A stretch of 64,000 nucleotides of DNA from an uncultured Bacilli bacterium. GTDB lineage: Bacteria > Bacillota_I > Bacilli_A > RF39 > UBA660. Numbering within the stretch: the first letter of the stretch is position 1; the number at the start of each line of letters is the position of its first letter. The notes beneath the pieces are model-generated. The model saw nothing but the letters and a program-made list of their open reading frames with translations. It made no database searches and was not told the origin of the DNA. Positions 43,784-52,325 of this stretch are shown here, in pieces. Both the position numbers and the translations under genes were made by a program. The DNA lies in contig CAKOLI010000002.1 in assembly GCA_934096265.1 (NCBI GenBank), forward strand, positions 24,648-88,647. Reading direction: 5' to 3'.

Positions 43784-45550
43784 TTAATTATATTCTCTTA
43801 AAAAATTATAAAAATCATTAGCAACTTGCTTAGGTAAAATCTCTTCTAAATCCTCTAAAGAAGCCTCCTTCATCTTAGTAATAGTCTTATACTTTGAAAC
43901 AAGCATATCCCTTCTCTTACTCCCAATACCAGGGATATTATCTAATATACTAGAAAGTGCTCCCTTACTACGAATATTCTTATGATAACTAATAGTATAA
44001 TTATGTACCTCATCCTGCATCCTAGTAAGTAAATGAAATAAAGGACTACGCTTATCTATATCTATCACTCTTATATCATCTCCTCCAAGCAAACAACTAG
44101 TATTATGCTTAGAATCCTTAGCAAGACCACATACTTCTATATTTAAATTCAAAGAAGAAATAACTTCCCTAGCAACATGTATCTGACCAATACCTCCATC
44201 TACAATAATTAAATCAGGCATACTTTGCTTCTCTTTAAGTAACCTAAAATACCTCCTATAAATAACCTCCCTCATCGTATTATAATCATCATTTAAAGAA
44301 TTAGTAATCTTAAACTTACGATACATACTCTTAAGAGGAAGCCCATCTTTAAAAACAACCATCCCAGACACATTATAAGTCCCAAATAAATTAGAATTAT
44401 CAAATAACTCTATCCTAGATACAGAACTAATACCTAACTTATCTTTTAATAAGGCTAATGCACTTTCCCTTTCACTATCATTCTTATAAATAAGCTCTAT
44501 CTTCTCATTATATCCATTCTTAGCATTATCTATAGCCAAAGATAACAACTTCTTCTTCTGACCCTTACTAGGAATTACAAAAGATATATTATATATCCCA
44601 TTTAAAGACTCTATATCTACTATATCAGGTACTATTACCTCCTTAGGCATAACCACACACTTATCATAAAACATAAGTATATAACTATTCAAAGACTCCT
44701 CTACACTACAAGCAACAGGAAATATATTAGTAGTCTTATCTAACAGCTTCCCTCCTCTTATAAAAAGAATAGTAACCGCTAAATAACCCTTATCATAATA
44801 ATACCCTATAACATCCCTATTAACATTATCTCTAAGTTCTACTTTCTGACGCTCTAAAACAATACCTATTTGTTCTAACATATTCTTATAATATATAGCC
44901 TTCTCAAACTCTAACTTATCACTATAATAATTCATCTTCTCCTTTAACTTATCCGTAACAATATAATCCTTCCCATTCAAAAAAGAAATAATCTCACTCT
45001 TCATAGAAGAAATAATATCCTTACCTACCTTCTTAGTACAATACCCTAAACACTCTCCTATATGATAATATAAACACTCCTTCTTAGGCATATTCTTACA
45101 CTTCCTAAGAGGATACAACCTATTAACAACATACACTACCTCTCTCGCGGCACTTACATTAGGATAAGGTCCAAATATATGACTACTCCTATTTTTCTTA
45201 ATATCCTTATTCCGAATAACTCTAAGTATTGGTATATTATCATTAGTAAGCTCTATATAAGGATAAGTCTTATCATCCCTAAGTAATATATTATACTTAG
45301 GATCATACTTCTTAATAAGATTAATCTCCAAAAGTAGACTCTCAACCTCAGTATTAGTAAGAATATACTCAAAATCAGCTATAGAACTAACTAACATCTT
45401 CGTCTTACCAGTATGTGATGACTTAAAATAAGAAGTAAGCCTATTCTTTAAATTCTTAGACTTACCTACATATATAACATGCCCCTTGCTATCCTTCATC
45501 AAATAACATCCAGGACTATGAGGTACTAACTTTAACTTCTCATCTATCAT
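43784..45550 (-). CDS. uvrC: Excinuclease ABC subunit C
   Basis: 588 residues. N-terminal GIY-YIG nuclease (LVPHSPGCYLMKDSKGHVIY, VGKSKNLKNRL), UVR motif (DKLEFEKAIYYKNMLEQI), RNase H-like nuclease (ELFDNSNLFGTYNVSGMVVF, IIVDGGIGQ) and terminal helix-hairpin-helix (LDNIPGIGSKRRDMLV). Makes the dual incisions in nucleotide excision repair. ATG at 45550 follows GGAGGAATAGTT; the upstream 38 codons overlap the preceding gene and are not plausible. Confidence 0.96.
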   Translation of the reverse strand: MIDEKLKLVPHSPGCYLMKDSKGHVIYVGKSKNLKNRLTSYFKSSHTGKTKMLVSSIADFEYILTNTEVESLLLEINLIKKYDPKYNILLRDDKTYPYIELTNDNIPILRVIRNKDIKKNRSSHIFGPYPNVSAAREVVYVVNRLYPLRKCKNMPKKECLYYHIGECLGYCTKKVGKDIISSMKSEIISFLNGKDYIVTDKLKEKMNYYSDKLEFEKAIYYKNMLEQIGIVLERQKVELRDNVNRDVIGYYYDKGYLAVTILFIRGGKLLDKTTNIFPVACSVEESLNSYILMFYDKCVVMPKEVIVPDIVDIESLNGIYNISFVIPSKGQKKKLLSLAIDNAKNGYNEKIELIYKNDSERESALALLKDKLGISSVSRIELFDNSNLFGTYNVSGMVVFKDGLPLKSMYRKFKITNSLNDDYNTMREVIYRRYFRLLKEKQSMPDLIIVDGGIGQIHVAREVISSLNLNIEVCGLAKDSKHNTSCLLGGDDIRVIDIDKRSPLFHLLTRMQDEVHNYTISYHKNIRSKGALSSILDNIPGIGSKRRDMLVSKYKTITKMKEASLEDLEEILPKQVANDFYNFLREYN

Positions 45551-46331
45551 AACTATTCCTCCTTCTTGATATAGGCAAATCATATATAGGAATATTCTTA
45601 CTATCACATAGCATCTTAACAACATCAAACACACTAACATTCTTCCTACCAAACAAAGAAGCATAATACCTAGCTATCTCTATACCTAAACACTCATCTA
45701 ACTCTCCTACTAACTCATGAAAATTAGAAACCAAATCCTTATAATCCTCATCATCTAAACTAACATTATTCTCCCTTAACTTATAAATAGCATTATTAGT
45801 AAGCTTAAGTTCATTCATATAATCATATATAGAATTATCACTAACCTTATAACCATGACTATCAAAATACTTAAACAACATCAAAACACTATCCCTAACA
45901 TTCAAATAACTATTACTATCTAACGTTAAATAATTAACAGAATATATTGGTACATTCCTATACATAGAAGGAACAATAACCCCACGTATTGCACTAGTAG
46001 GAATATAATCAGATACCAAAACCTCATCTACCCTATTTATATACCTACTACTAACATCATATATATAATCTACCCCCTCTATAATCAAGCTAACAGAAGA
46101 ACTAATATACTTATTATAAGCACTATCTAAAACAGAAGGATTAACATACTTATATGCAACACAAGATATCGTATCATCCAAATTATACCCCGTATAATTA
46201 GCGCAATAATTAATACCTAACTCCTTCATCTTCCGAATAGATAAAACTCCATTATCTAATATACTCTCTAACCTAATCATATTAAAAGAAATACTATGTA
46301 ACAAAGTATCATCACTATATTTATATCCCAT
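45540..46331 (-). CDS. Uncharacterised protein, possible ADP-ribosyltransferase-like fold
   Basis: 263 residues. LHSISFNMIRLESILDNGVLS near the start and VDEVLVSDYIPTSAIRGVIVP further on are reminiscent of DarT/ART-like proteins (H-x-T/S...L..IL..G.LS and a later E-V-L-V-x-D-x-I-P strand). This is pattern resemblance only. The gene overlaps the uvrC start by 11 nt, suggesting co-expression with repair. Confidence 0.5.
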   Translation of the reverse strand: MGYKYSDDTLLHSISFNMIRLESILDNGVLSIRKMKELGINYCANYTGYNLDDTISCVAYKYVNPSVLDSAYNKYISSSVSLIIEGVDYIYDVSSRYINRVDEVLVSDYIPTSAIRGVIVPSMYRNVPIYSVNYLTLDSNSYLNVRDSVLMLFKYFDSHGYKVSDNSIYDYMNELKLTNNAIYKLRENNVSLDDEDYKDLVSNFHELVGELDECLGIEIARYYASLFGRKNVSVFDVVKMLCDSKNIPIYDLPISRRRNSYDR

Positions 46332-46401
46332 GTAAACACCCTCCTACAAATATTATAACATATTAATAATTTAAGTGATATAATAATTACAGGTGATTTA
46401 A

Positions 46402-46989
46402 ATGTATACAATAAAAAATAACACTACCAATACATATACCATCAATAACTCTAAATTTATAACCTATATGTATAAAATAGATAATATAGAAAAAGTAAAT
46501 AACTATATGAACGAAATAAAAAAACTACATCCCCATGCATCTCACTACACATATGCCTACATCATAGATAACATAATTAAATATAGTGATGACAAAGAAC
46601 CCACTAATACAGCAGGTAAACCCATAAAAGAAGTTCTACTAAAAAATAAATTAAACAACATACTATGTATCGTCGTAAGATACTTTGGAGGTATCAAACT
46701 AGGTGTAGGAGGCCTAACTAGAGCATACGTAAAAAGCGTTACCACCACCCTAGACATTACCCCCCTAGTAAAATTAGAACAAGCTAAATACCTAATAATC
46801 ACATTCAAATATGAGTACCTAAAATACATAGATTCCCTCCTACAAGAAGAACTAATCAAAGAAAAATACTTCACCAACCAAATAACATATCACGTAATAA
46901 TCAAAAATACCAATCTAATAAATAAAATAAAAAATATAAAAGATATAACCATAGAAGAAGAAAAAAATACGTATATAGATTCCCTATAA
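46402..46989 (+). CDS. YigZ/IMPACT-family protein
   Basis: 195 residues. SKFITYMYKIDNIEKVNNYM, HPHASHYTYAYII, DDKEPTNTAGKPI and VVRYFGGIKLGVGGLTRAY are clear YigZ/IMPACT signatures. Family members bind ribosomes or nucleic acid; the bacterial role is unsettled. ACAGGTGATTTAA precedes the ATG. Convergent with the next gene (6-nt overlap of ends). Confidence 0.93.
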   Translation: MYTIKNNTTNTYTINNSKFITYMYKIDNIEKVNNYMNEIKKLHPHASHYTYAYIIDNIIKYSDDKEPTNTAGKPIKEVLLKNKLNNILCIVVRYFGGIKLGVGGLTRAYVKSVTTTLDITPLVKLEQAKYLIITFKYEYLKYIDSLLQEELIKEKYFTNQITYHVIIKNTNLINKIKNIKDITIEEEKNTYIDSL

Positions 46990-47865
46990 CGTATTTTTCT
47001 TAAGTACATAATACTTATAATCAATATTCTTCTCTTTAAAATATCTAGCAATATAACTATATATAATATTATTAATAACATCCTCATACATAATAGATAT
47101 ATCCTCAGCTCTTAAATTTTGAAGAACGTTATAAACATTACTATTACACCTTATACTAATACTCTTTCTAACTCTATTAATAACATCCCTAACAAAATAT
47201 AAATACTCTAAATAACTATCCTTATCCATCTTATCTAAATATTTAGCCATATAACTACCTATCATAGAATATAAAGCTAAATAAGAAGAAGATAAATCAC
47301 TTACATCCTTTTTAATACCATCTATCCTAGATAAATAATAAAACCCATTCTCATCATTAATCTTCATACTTTGATACTTATCTATACAATCTAAATTAAA
47401 TAAAAGCAAACTATTAATATCCCAATTACTAAAAGCCCTACTAGCACACTGTGAAGATAACTTATATATATCTACAAATATCCCATCATAACAATCCGCT
47501 AGAGCCTCATAAGACAAAGGTATATCACTATGACCTAAAAGAATATGATGAATAGATGGATACTTAGAAATTAACTTCTCTAATACATAAACATCATCTA
47601 TATATAAAATATTACTATCATGCTTCAAACTAAACAAAGTAGCATAAGAAATATTCTTACTCTTACGAATATCAGGCTCATTAAGAAGTAAATTAAACCA
47701 ATCACTTATATTAAATAAATCCTTATACTCACAAGCCCAAAAACCTCCTATAGGCTTACAAGAATACCTATCAAAAGATCTAAATACAGGTTTAAACATC
47801 TCCCTACTAATAACCTTAGAACCCACTGATATATAATATTTATCCCTATTATTAAAATAATCCAT
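46984..47865 (-). CDS. Uncharacterised protein
   Basis: 293 residues, soluble, Tyr/Ser/Asp-rich. YYISVGSKVISREMFKPVF and CKPIGGFWACEYKD look like a small N-terminal enzyme domain, and ISDWFNLLLN follows. The order (Y-x-S ... K-P-x-G-G-F-W) recalls uncharacterised ART-like proteins, but I cannot assign it. It lies 9 nt after a GDPD-like gene on the same strand. Confidence 0.5.
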   Translation of the reverse strand: MDYFNNRDKYYISVGSKVISREMFKPVFRSFDRYSCKPIGGFWACEYKDLFNISDWFNLLLNEPDIRKSKNISYATLFSLKHDSNILYIDDVYVLEKLISKYPSIHHILLGHSDIPLSYEALADCYDGIFVDIYKLSSQCASRAFSNWDINSLLLFNLDCIDKYQSMKINDENGFYYLSRIDGIKKDVSDLSSSYLALYSMIGSYMAKYLDKMDKDSYLEYLYFVRDVINRVRKSISIRCNSNVYNVLQNLRAEDISIMYEDVINNIIYSYIARYFKEKNIDYKYYVLKKNTL

Positions 47866-47874
47866 CTATTACTC

Positions 47875-48681
47875 CTACTTCCTCACTAACCGCCTAGTAT
47901 ACTCCATTGCCTTAACAGGAAAATCGCTTATTAACTTATAATCCAAATCATTATTAATAACATCTATATCATAACTAGATAAATACTTAACTACCTCTTT
48001 ATAATGCTTAAAAGGCATATGCTTATCCCATGTACAAAGCATCTTATTATCCATTATCATCTTATCAATAACATCATTATCTAACATAGAATAATGCATA
48101 CTAACTCCATCTATATCATGATTAAAACTCTTAAAATCATAACCACGACACACATCAAGAACAATCCTTATATAAGGAAGCCTATCCTTTAACTTAAACA
48201 AAGTATCATAAGAAGAAGACATAAATACAATATCCCTATCTTGATAATGATACATATTTAACACAGAAACTAACTTATCATAAAACAAATTACCCTCATC
48301 ATCACATATTCTAAACATCAAACACTTATCATCACACATACCATCTAATACCCTACATAAAGTAGATATAGTACCACTTCTATCATATAAATCTCTATAC
48401 TTATAATAAAAATACCTATCCTTATTAAAAAAACTAAACAAAATAGGTAAATACTCTCTATATCTATAAGGCATACTCTTAATACGTGCATAAGATAAAT
48501 CACGAACTAAATGACCACCTAACATAGACTTACTACTAACAACCAACTTAGAATCAGCTGTAATATTAATATTAAGTAATACACCACCTATATCATCCAT
48601 AAAAGAGCAATCACAAATAGCATAATAAGAATCCATTATATCCTTATCTAAATTACCATACATACCTATATACTGTATCAT
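47875..48681 (-). CDS. Degenerate glycerophosphodiester phosphodiesterase-like protein
   Basis: 268 residues. The order GGVLLNINITADSKLVVSS, VRDLSYARIK, ISTLCRVLD, a run of alternating strands, and an ending like LCTWDKHMPFKHYKEVVKYL follows the GDPD TIM-barrel plan, but the usual catalytic HR-G, E-x-D and HD residues are not visible. So probably inactive or altered. GAGGAGGAAAT precedes the ATG. Confidence 0.5.
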   Translation of the reverse strand: MIQYIGMYGNLDKDIMDSYYAICDCSFMDDIGGVLLNINITADSKLVVSSKSMLGGHLVRDLSYARIKSMPYRYREYLPILFSFFNKDRYFYYKYRDLYDRSGTISTLCRVLDGMCDDKCLMFRICDDEGNLFYDKLVSVLNMYHYQDRDIVFMSSSYDTLFKLKDRLPYIRIVLDVCRGYDFKSFNHDIDGVSMHYSMLDNDVIDKMIMDNKMLCTWDKHMPFKHYKEVVKYLSSYDIDVINNDLDYKLISDFPVKAMEYTRRLVRK

Positions 48682-48797
48682 ATTTCCTCCTCATATAGAA
48701 AGTAAAGACTATTATACTACTAAATAACTATAAAGTAAAGAAAAAGATACTAAGTACCTTTTTACATATCTTACATACACTATACTAGGTGATTATC

Positions 48798-49001
48798 ATG
48801 CTCTTTAATATATTTAACTTCTTAAAAGCGTGCGTTGGCTTTAGACTATTCTGCTTCCTACTTGCTCTAGTACTTACCATAATAGTACTATATCAAGCCA
48901 TACTACTATGCTTCTTTACCATCAAACTAAATGCCTTCATTCTCCTAATGGAATACATTGGCCTAATGTGTGCTTGGTGTTACGCCGTATTCGGCTTTTA
49001 A
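48798..49001 (+). CDS. Small hydrophobic protein, doubtful
   Basis: 67 residues, two hydrophobic helices and several Cys (FCFLLALVLTIIVLYQAILL). AGGTGATTATC precedes the ATG. It runs opposite to its neighbours and overlaps the 3' end of the CotS-like gene by 39 nt, which lowers confidence. No family recognised. Confidence 0.4.
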   Translation: MLFNIFNFLKACVGFRLFCFLLALVLTIIVLYQAILLCFFTIKLNAFILLMEYIGLMCAWCYAVFGF

Positions 49002-49856
49002 CTTATCAGTAATATAAATATAATCAAATACCTTCCTTACTTCCTTACATAAAGAATAATTATCTTCCCTATTAATAATCTTAAAAGGAATAGACATAAG
49101 AGTAAGAAGAAGGACTCTCTCCTCCTCTAATAAAGGATATCTCTTCTCATACTCTAAAAATAACTCATTAAAAGAAAAATCTAAATAATGATTATGATAT
49201 AACTTAAGTAAATCATATATAGGCATGTCTATCTTACTTTTACCCCAACTAATAAGATAAGACTTATCACTATGAAGATAATGACTAATATCTAAATTAT
49301 TATGGATAGTAACCACCCTCTGCTTAGACTTATCCTTAATCAAATCATACCAATAAGAAATATTCTTCCTAGCATAATCCAAAGACTTATATACCATACT
49401 AATATTCCTAGCTATCAAATACTCATAAGGACTATAATACACCTTAGTCTCTATACTATCCATAATACCATTATAATAATTATATATATCTACAATACTA
49501 TCATTAACATCCTCATATATCTTCTTATAATCCTCAATATCTACTTCCCTATAATAAGTAGTCTTCAAATGAAGAAGACTAACTACATACATTAAATCAA
49601 ACATCTTTTGATCATTAGGCTCATCTATAGAAGATACATACCTATAAACATCATAACCATCCTTCCTATATACTAACTCAGGTATATAATCAAAACCTCT
49701 TCCCATTAAATATCTATAAGTATCCAAACAATCCCTAGGACTCTTCTTAAACACATAACTACCAGTATCCGTATCCACTATAGTAGCCCCTCTAATAAGA
49801 GTTACCCTCTTACTACAAGACTTACAATCATCTAAATAACTCCTAAAACTACTCAT
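48963..49856 (-). CDS. YsxE/CotS-family spore coat protein (kinase-like fold)
   Basis: 297 residues. IVDTDTGSYVFKKSPRD (Lys strand), a helical middle, VVTIHNNLDISHYLHSDKSYLISWGKSK (catalytic-loop-like H-x-N-L-x-x-x-H), and DMPIYDLLKLYH correspond to the CotS/YsxE aminoglycoside-phosphotransferase-like fold. It overlaps the SpoVID-like gene by 8 nt, the same spoVID-ysxE order as in Bacillus, which strengthens the call. Confidence 0.82.
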   Translation of the reverse strand: MSSFRSYLDDCKSCSKRVTLIRGATIVDTDTGSYVFKKSPRDCLDTYRYLMGRGFDYIPELVYRKDGYDVYRYVSSIDEPNDQKMFDLMYVVSLLHLKTTYYREVDIEDYKKIYEDVNDSIVDIYNYYNGIMDSIETKVYYSPYEYLIARNISMVYKSLDYARKNISYWYDLIKDKSKQRVVTIHNNLDISHYLHSDKSYLISWGKSKIDMPIYDLLKLYHNHYLDFSFNELFLEYEKRYPLLEEERVLLLTLMSIPFKIINREDNYSLCKEVRKVFDYIYITDKLKAEYGVTPSTH

Positions 49857-50559
49857 CTTTCTTACTAGGTATAATTAATTTATCTCCCACTTGAATATCC
49901 AAAGTACTATTATAACTTTCTAACTCTTCCTTACTAATTCCATACTTAACTAAAATACTATCTATAGTATCCCCATCACGAACAGCATATACATGATAAG
50001 TAGAAAAACTATCTTCCTTATCTATATTATCAAAAAGCCCTATATCTGAAATACCTTCATTATCACGTACAGAGGCATCTACATTATCTACTGGTAAATC
50101 TTCCTTAATAACTTCCTTCTTAGTTAAATCCTCTATATTAGTATTAACATTATAATTATCATTATTTACACTAACATCTACCTTATTATCCATATCAACA
50201 TTCTCCTTTTCTAAATAATCAATACACCTATCCTTAAGCACTTCCCCATCTAAAAACAAATCAATATTAACCTTAAGTATCTTATGATCTATTAACTCAT
50301 AATAAAAATCATCTATATCTACCACCATATTACTAACATCATACCTACTATCAAGAGCTATATCAAAAGGCAGTGTAAACTCAAAATTCTCCTTAATCAA
50401 AGAAGCCTCAGTTACCTTATAACTCCCAGTAATATAAAATTTCCCACTAATAACATCTTCTTCCTTAGCTAATATCTCATGTTCAAGAGAAATACTATCT
50501 ATCTCATATGCAATATTATCTAACGTTAGTTCTTTTTTAAATGGAACTATTTTTTTCAT
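49849..50559 (-). CDS. spoVID: SpoVID-like spore coat morphogenetic protein with LysM
   Basis: 236 residues. N-terminal ~115 residues are the SpoVID SPOCS-like beta domain (VISGKFYITGSYKVTEASL, PFDIALDSRYD), then an acidic Asn/Asp-rich linker, then LysM at the C-terminus (VYAVRDGDTIDSILVKYGI, VGDKLIIPSK). In Bacillus SpoVID lets the coat encase the forespore. Much shorter than B. subtilis SpoVID (575 residues), mainly in the linker. Confidence 0.85.
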   Translation of the reverse strand: MKKIVPFKKELTLDNIAYEIDSISLEHEILAKEEDVISGKFYITGSYKVTEASLIKENFEFTLPFDIALDSRYDVSNMVVDIDDFYYELIDHKILKVNIDLFLDGEVLKDRCIDYLEKENVDMDNKVDVSVNNDNYNVNTNIEDLTKKEVIKEDLPVDNVDASVRDNEGISDIGLFDNIDKEDSFSTYHVYAVRDGDTIDSILVKYGISKEELESYNSTLDIQVGDKLIIPSKKDE

Positions 50560-50638
50560 ATATAATCATTCCTTTCTAATAAAGATTATGACAAATAAAA
50601 AAAATAAGACTAACAAACTTTGTCTTATTTTGTAACTT

Positions 50639-51946
50639 CTACACTTCTAAATCCAGTTCATTAATATACTCTATAAAATAAAGTGGAATATTAACTATCT
50701 TACCATCCTTACTTAAATTATTTAACGAAAATCTAAATGACACTTTATTATCATTTTTAGCATTATATTTTGTTAGACTATTATGATTAGTACTCTTATC
50801 TGATTTTACTTCTATAGGAATTATCCTATTATTTATTTGTATTACAAAATCAATCTCATTCCTATCAAAAGTATAATAATTAGGCAATTCACCTAATAAA
50901 TAATTCAGTGCATTAGCACAATAATTCTCTGTAAAAGAGCCCTTAAACCCCTCAAACAGCCTATTACCATCTAAAACAATTCTACTATCTAAATTAGCCA
51001 TCCTTCTAAGTAAACCAACATCATTCATATAAATCTTATATGAAGTTAAATCATAATACGCCTTCAAAGGAAAAGCACACTTACTTACTAAATAACACTT
51101 AGAAATTAAATTAGCATCATTTAACCAGTTTAATGCTCCCTCATACTCTCTAGCACGAGCCCCTTCTTTAACTACTTGATATACAAACTTTTTATTCTCC
51201 TTAGCTAACTGTGATGGTATTCCATTCCATATTAACGATATCTTATTTGCGACATTCTCATCTGTATGCTTAGAAAAATCACTCTCATAAGAATCTAATA
51301 TATTTTTTTGAATCTTATTAACCTTCTCTATATCCTTATCATTAACCCAACTATATACAGCCTCAGGCATCCCACCTATAATGTAATAAATCTTTAACTT
51401 TTCTATCAACTTATCTTCAAACAACTTTGGAATAGCCTTTATCTTCCTAGTCTCCTTCATTACATCAACTAAATTCTCCGAATTATCCGCGATTAAAAAT
51501 TCACTAAAAGTCATTGGATACAAATTTAAAAAATCTACCTTACCAACAGGAAAAGACGTCTTAGAAAGCCTTATACCAAGAAGTGAACCCGCACAAGCAA
51601 CATGATACTCGCTCGCTTCTTCACAAAAATACTTTAATGAATTTAATGCATTAGGACATTCTTGTATCTCATCAAATATAATTAACGTTGTATTTGGACT
51701 TATCTTTTTACCATTTGCTAAAGATAACTGTTCAATAATTCTTTTTGGGTCCTTAGTATTTAAAAACAATTCTGCTAATCCATCATCATGGTCAAAATTA
51801 AAATAAGCCACATTATCATAATTATTTACACCAAACTCTTTTAATATATATGTTTTACCAACTTGCCTTGCCCCCTTTAAAATAAGAGGCTTCCTATCCT
51901 TACTATTCTTCCAATTAATAAGCTTTTCAGTTATAAACCTTTGCAT
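50639..51946 (-). CDS. AAA ATPase with DUF4143 C-terminus (second copy)
   Basis: 435 residues. Walker A LKGARQVGKTYILKEFG, Walker B LIIFDEIQECPNAL, sensor HVACAGSLLG, and a C-terminal nuclease-like part (YTFDRNEIDFVI, PIEVKSDKST). Only distantly like the ATPase at 34605-35801. GAGGAGATGGTAAT precedes the ATG, and 32-nt direct repeats lie immediately upstream, so both copies in this window have repeats in their control region. Confidence 0.9.
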   Translation of the reverse strand: MQRFITEKLINWKNSKDRKPLILKGARQVGKTYILKEFGVNNYDNVAYFNFDHDDGLAELFLNTKDPKRIIEQLSLANGKKISPNTTLIIFDEIQECPNALNSLKYFCEEASEYHVACAGSLLGIRLSKTSFPVGKVDFLNLYPMTFSEFLIADNSENLVDVMKETRKIKAIPKLFEDKLIEKLKIYYIIGGMPEAVYSWVNDKDIEKVNKIQKNILDSYESDFSKHTDENVANKISLIWNGIPSQLAKENKKFVYQVVKEGARAREYEGALNWLNDANLISKCYLVSKCAFPLKAYYDLTSYKIYMNDVGLLRRMANLDSRIVLDGNRLFEGFKGSFTENYCANALNYLLGELPNYYTFDRNEIDFVIQINNRIIPIEVKSDKSTNHNSLTKYNAKNDNKVSFRFSLNNLSKDGKIVNIPLYFIEYINELDLEV

Positions 51947-51971
51947 ATTACCATCTCCTCTAATAACATTA

Positions 51972-52052
51972 TATCACACTTTTGCAGAAAATATTTAATA
52001 TTTTATCACACTTTTGCAGAAAATATTTAATATTTTATCACACTTTTGTATA
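51972..52052 (-). repeat. Direct repeats of 32-nt period upstream of the second DUF4143 ATPase
   Basis: Units start at 51972, 52004 and 52036 (third partial), each reading CAAAAGTGTGATA in the gene direction. In the copy nearest the gene the unit becomes TGTGATATAATG, which contains a -10-like TATAAT. Confidence 0.85.
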
Positions 52053-52098
52053 CTTACCAAATAGTTTCTATATTATCTGTCAAATTAACACAATACTA

Positions 52099-52127
52099 TT
52101 GGCATAACCATAAATATTTAATATAAT
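52099..52127 (+). promoter_or_regulatory. glmS promoter
   Basis: TTGGCA (52099-52104), 17-nt spacer, TATAAT (52122-52127), ~40 nt upstream of the ribozyme cleavage site. Confidence 0.8.
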
Positions 52128-52165
52128 ATTATTAGTTAAGAGTAAGAAAGGAGTAACACCTTAAT

Positions 52166-52245
52166 AAGCGCCTGAGCGTAAAGCTGACGAGGAATAGTAG
52201 TATCGATACCTTCGGCGGGTCTACTATAGAAGATGTACCTTCTTT
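52166..52245 (+). ncRNA. glmS ribozyme (glucosamine-6-phosphate riboswitch)
   Basis: The core elements are in order: AAGCGCC at the cleavage site (cut before G52168), GCTGACGAGG, ATCGATA, TTCGGCGG, the P2.1-type pairing ATAGTAG/CTACTAT, and a downstream hairpin AGAAG/CTTCT. It self-cleaves when bound to glucosamine-6-phosphate and so lowers glmS mRNA. Located 80 nt before glmS, the standard context. Confidence 0.95.
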
Positions 52246-52325
52246 AAATATATTACAAAAAATAAAATCAAAATTATTTACAAAAAATATATTAGTACAA
52301 ATATATAAATTAAAGGAGTAAACAC

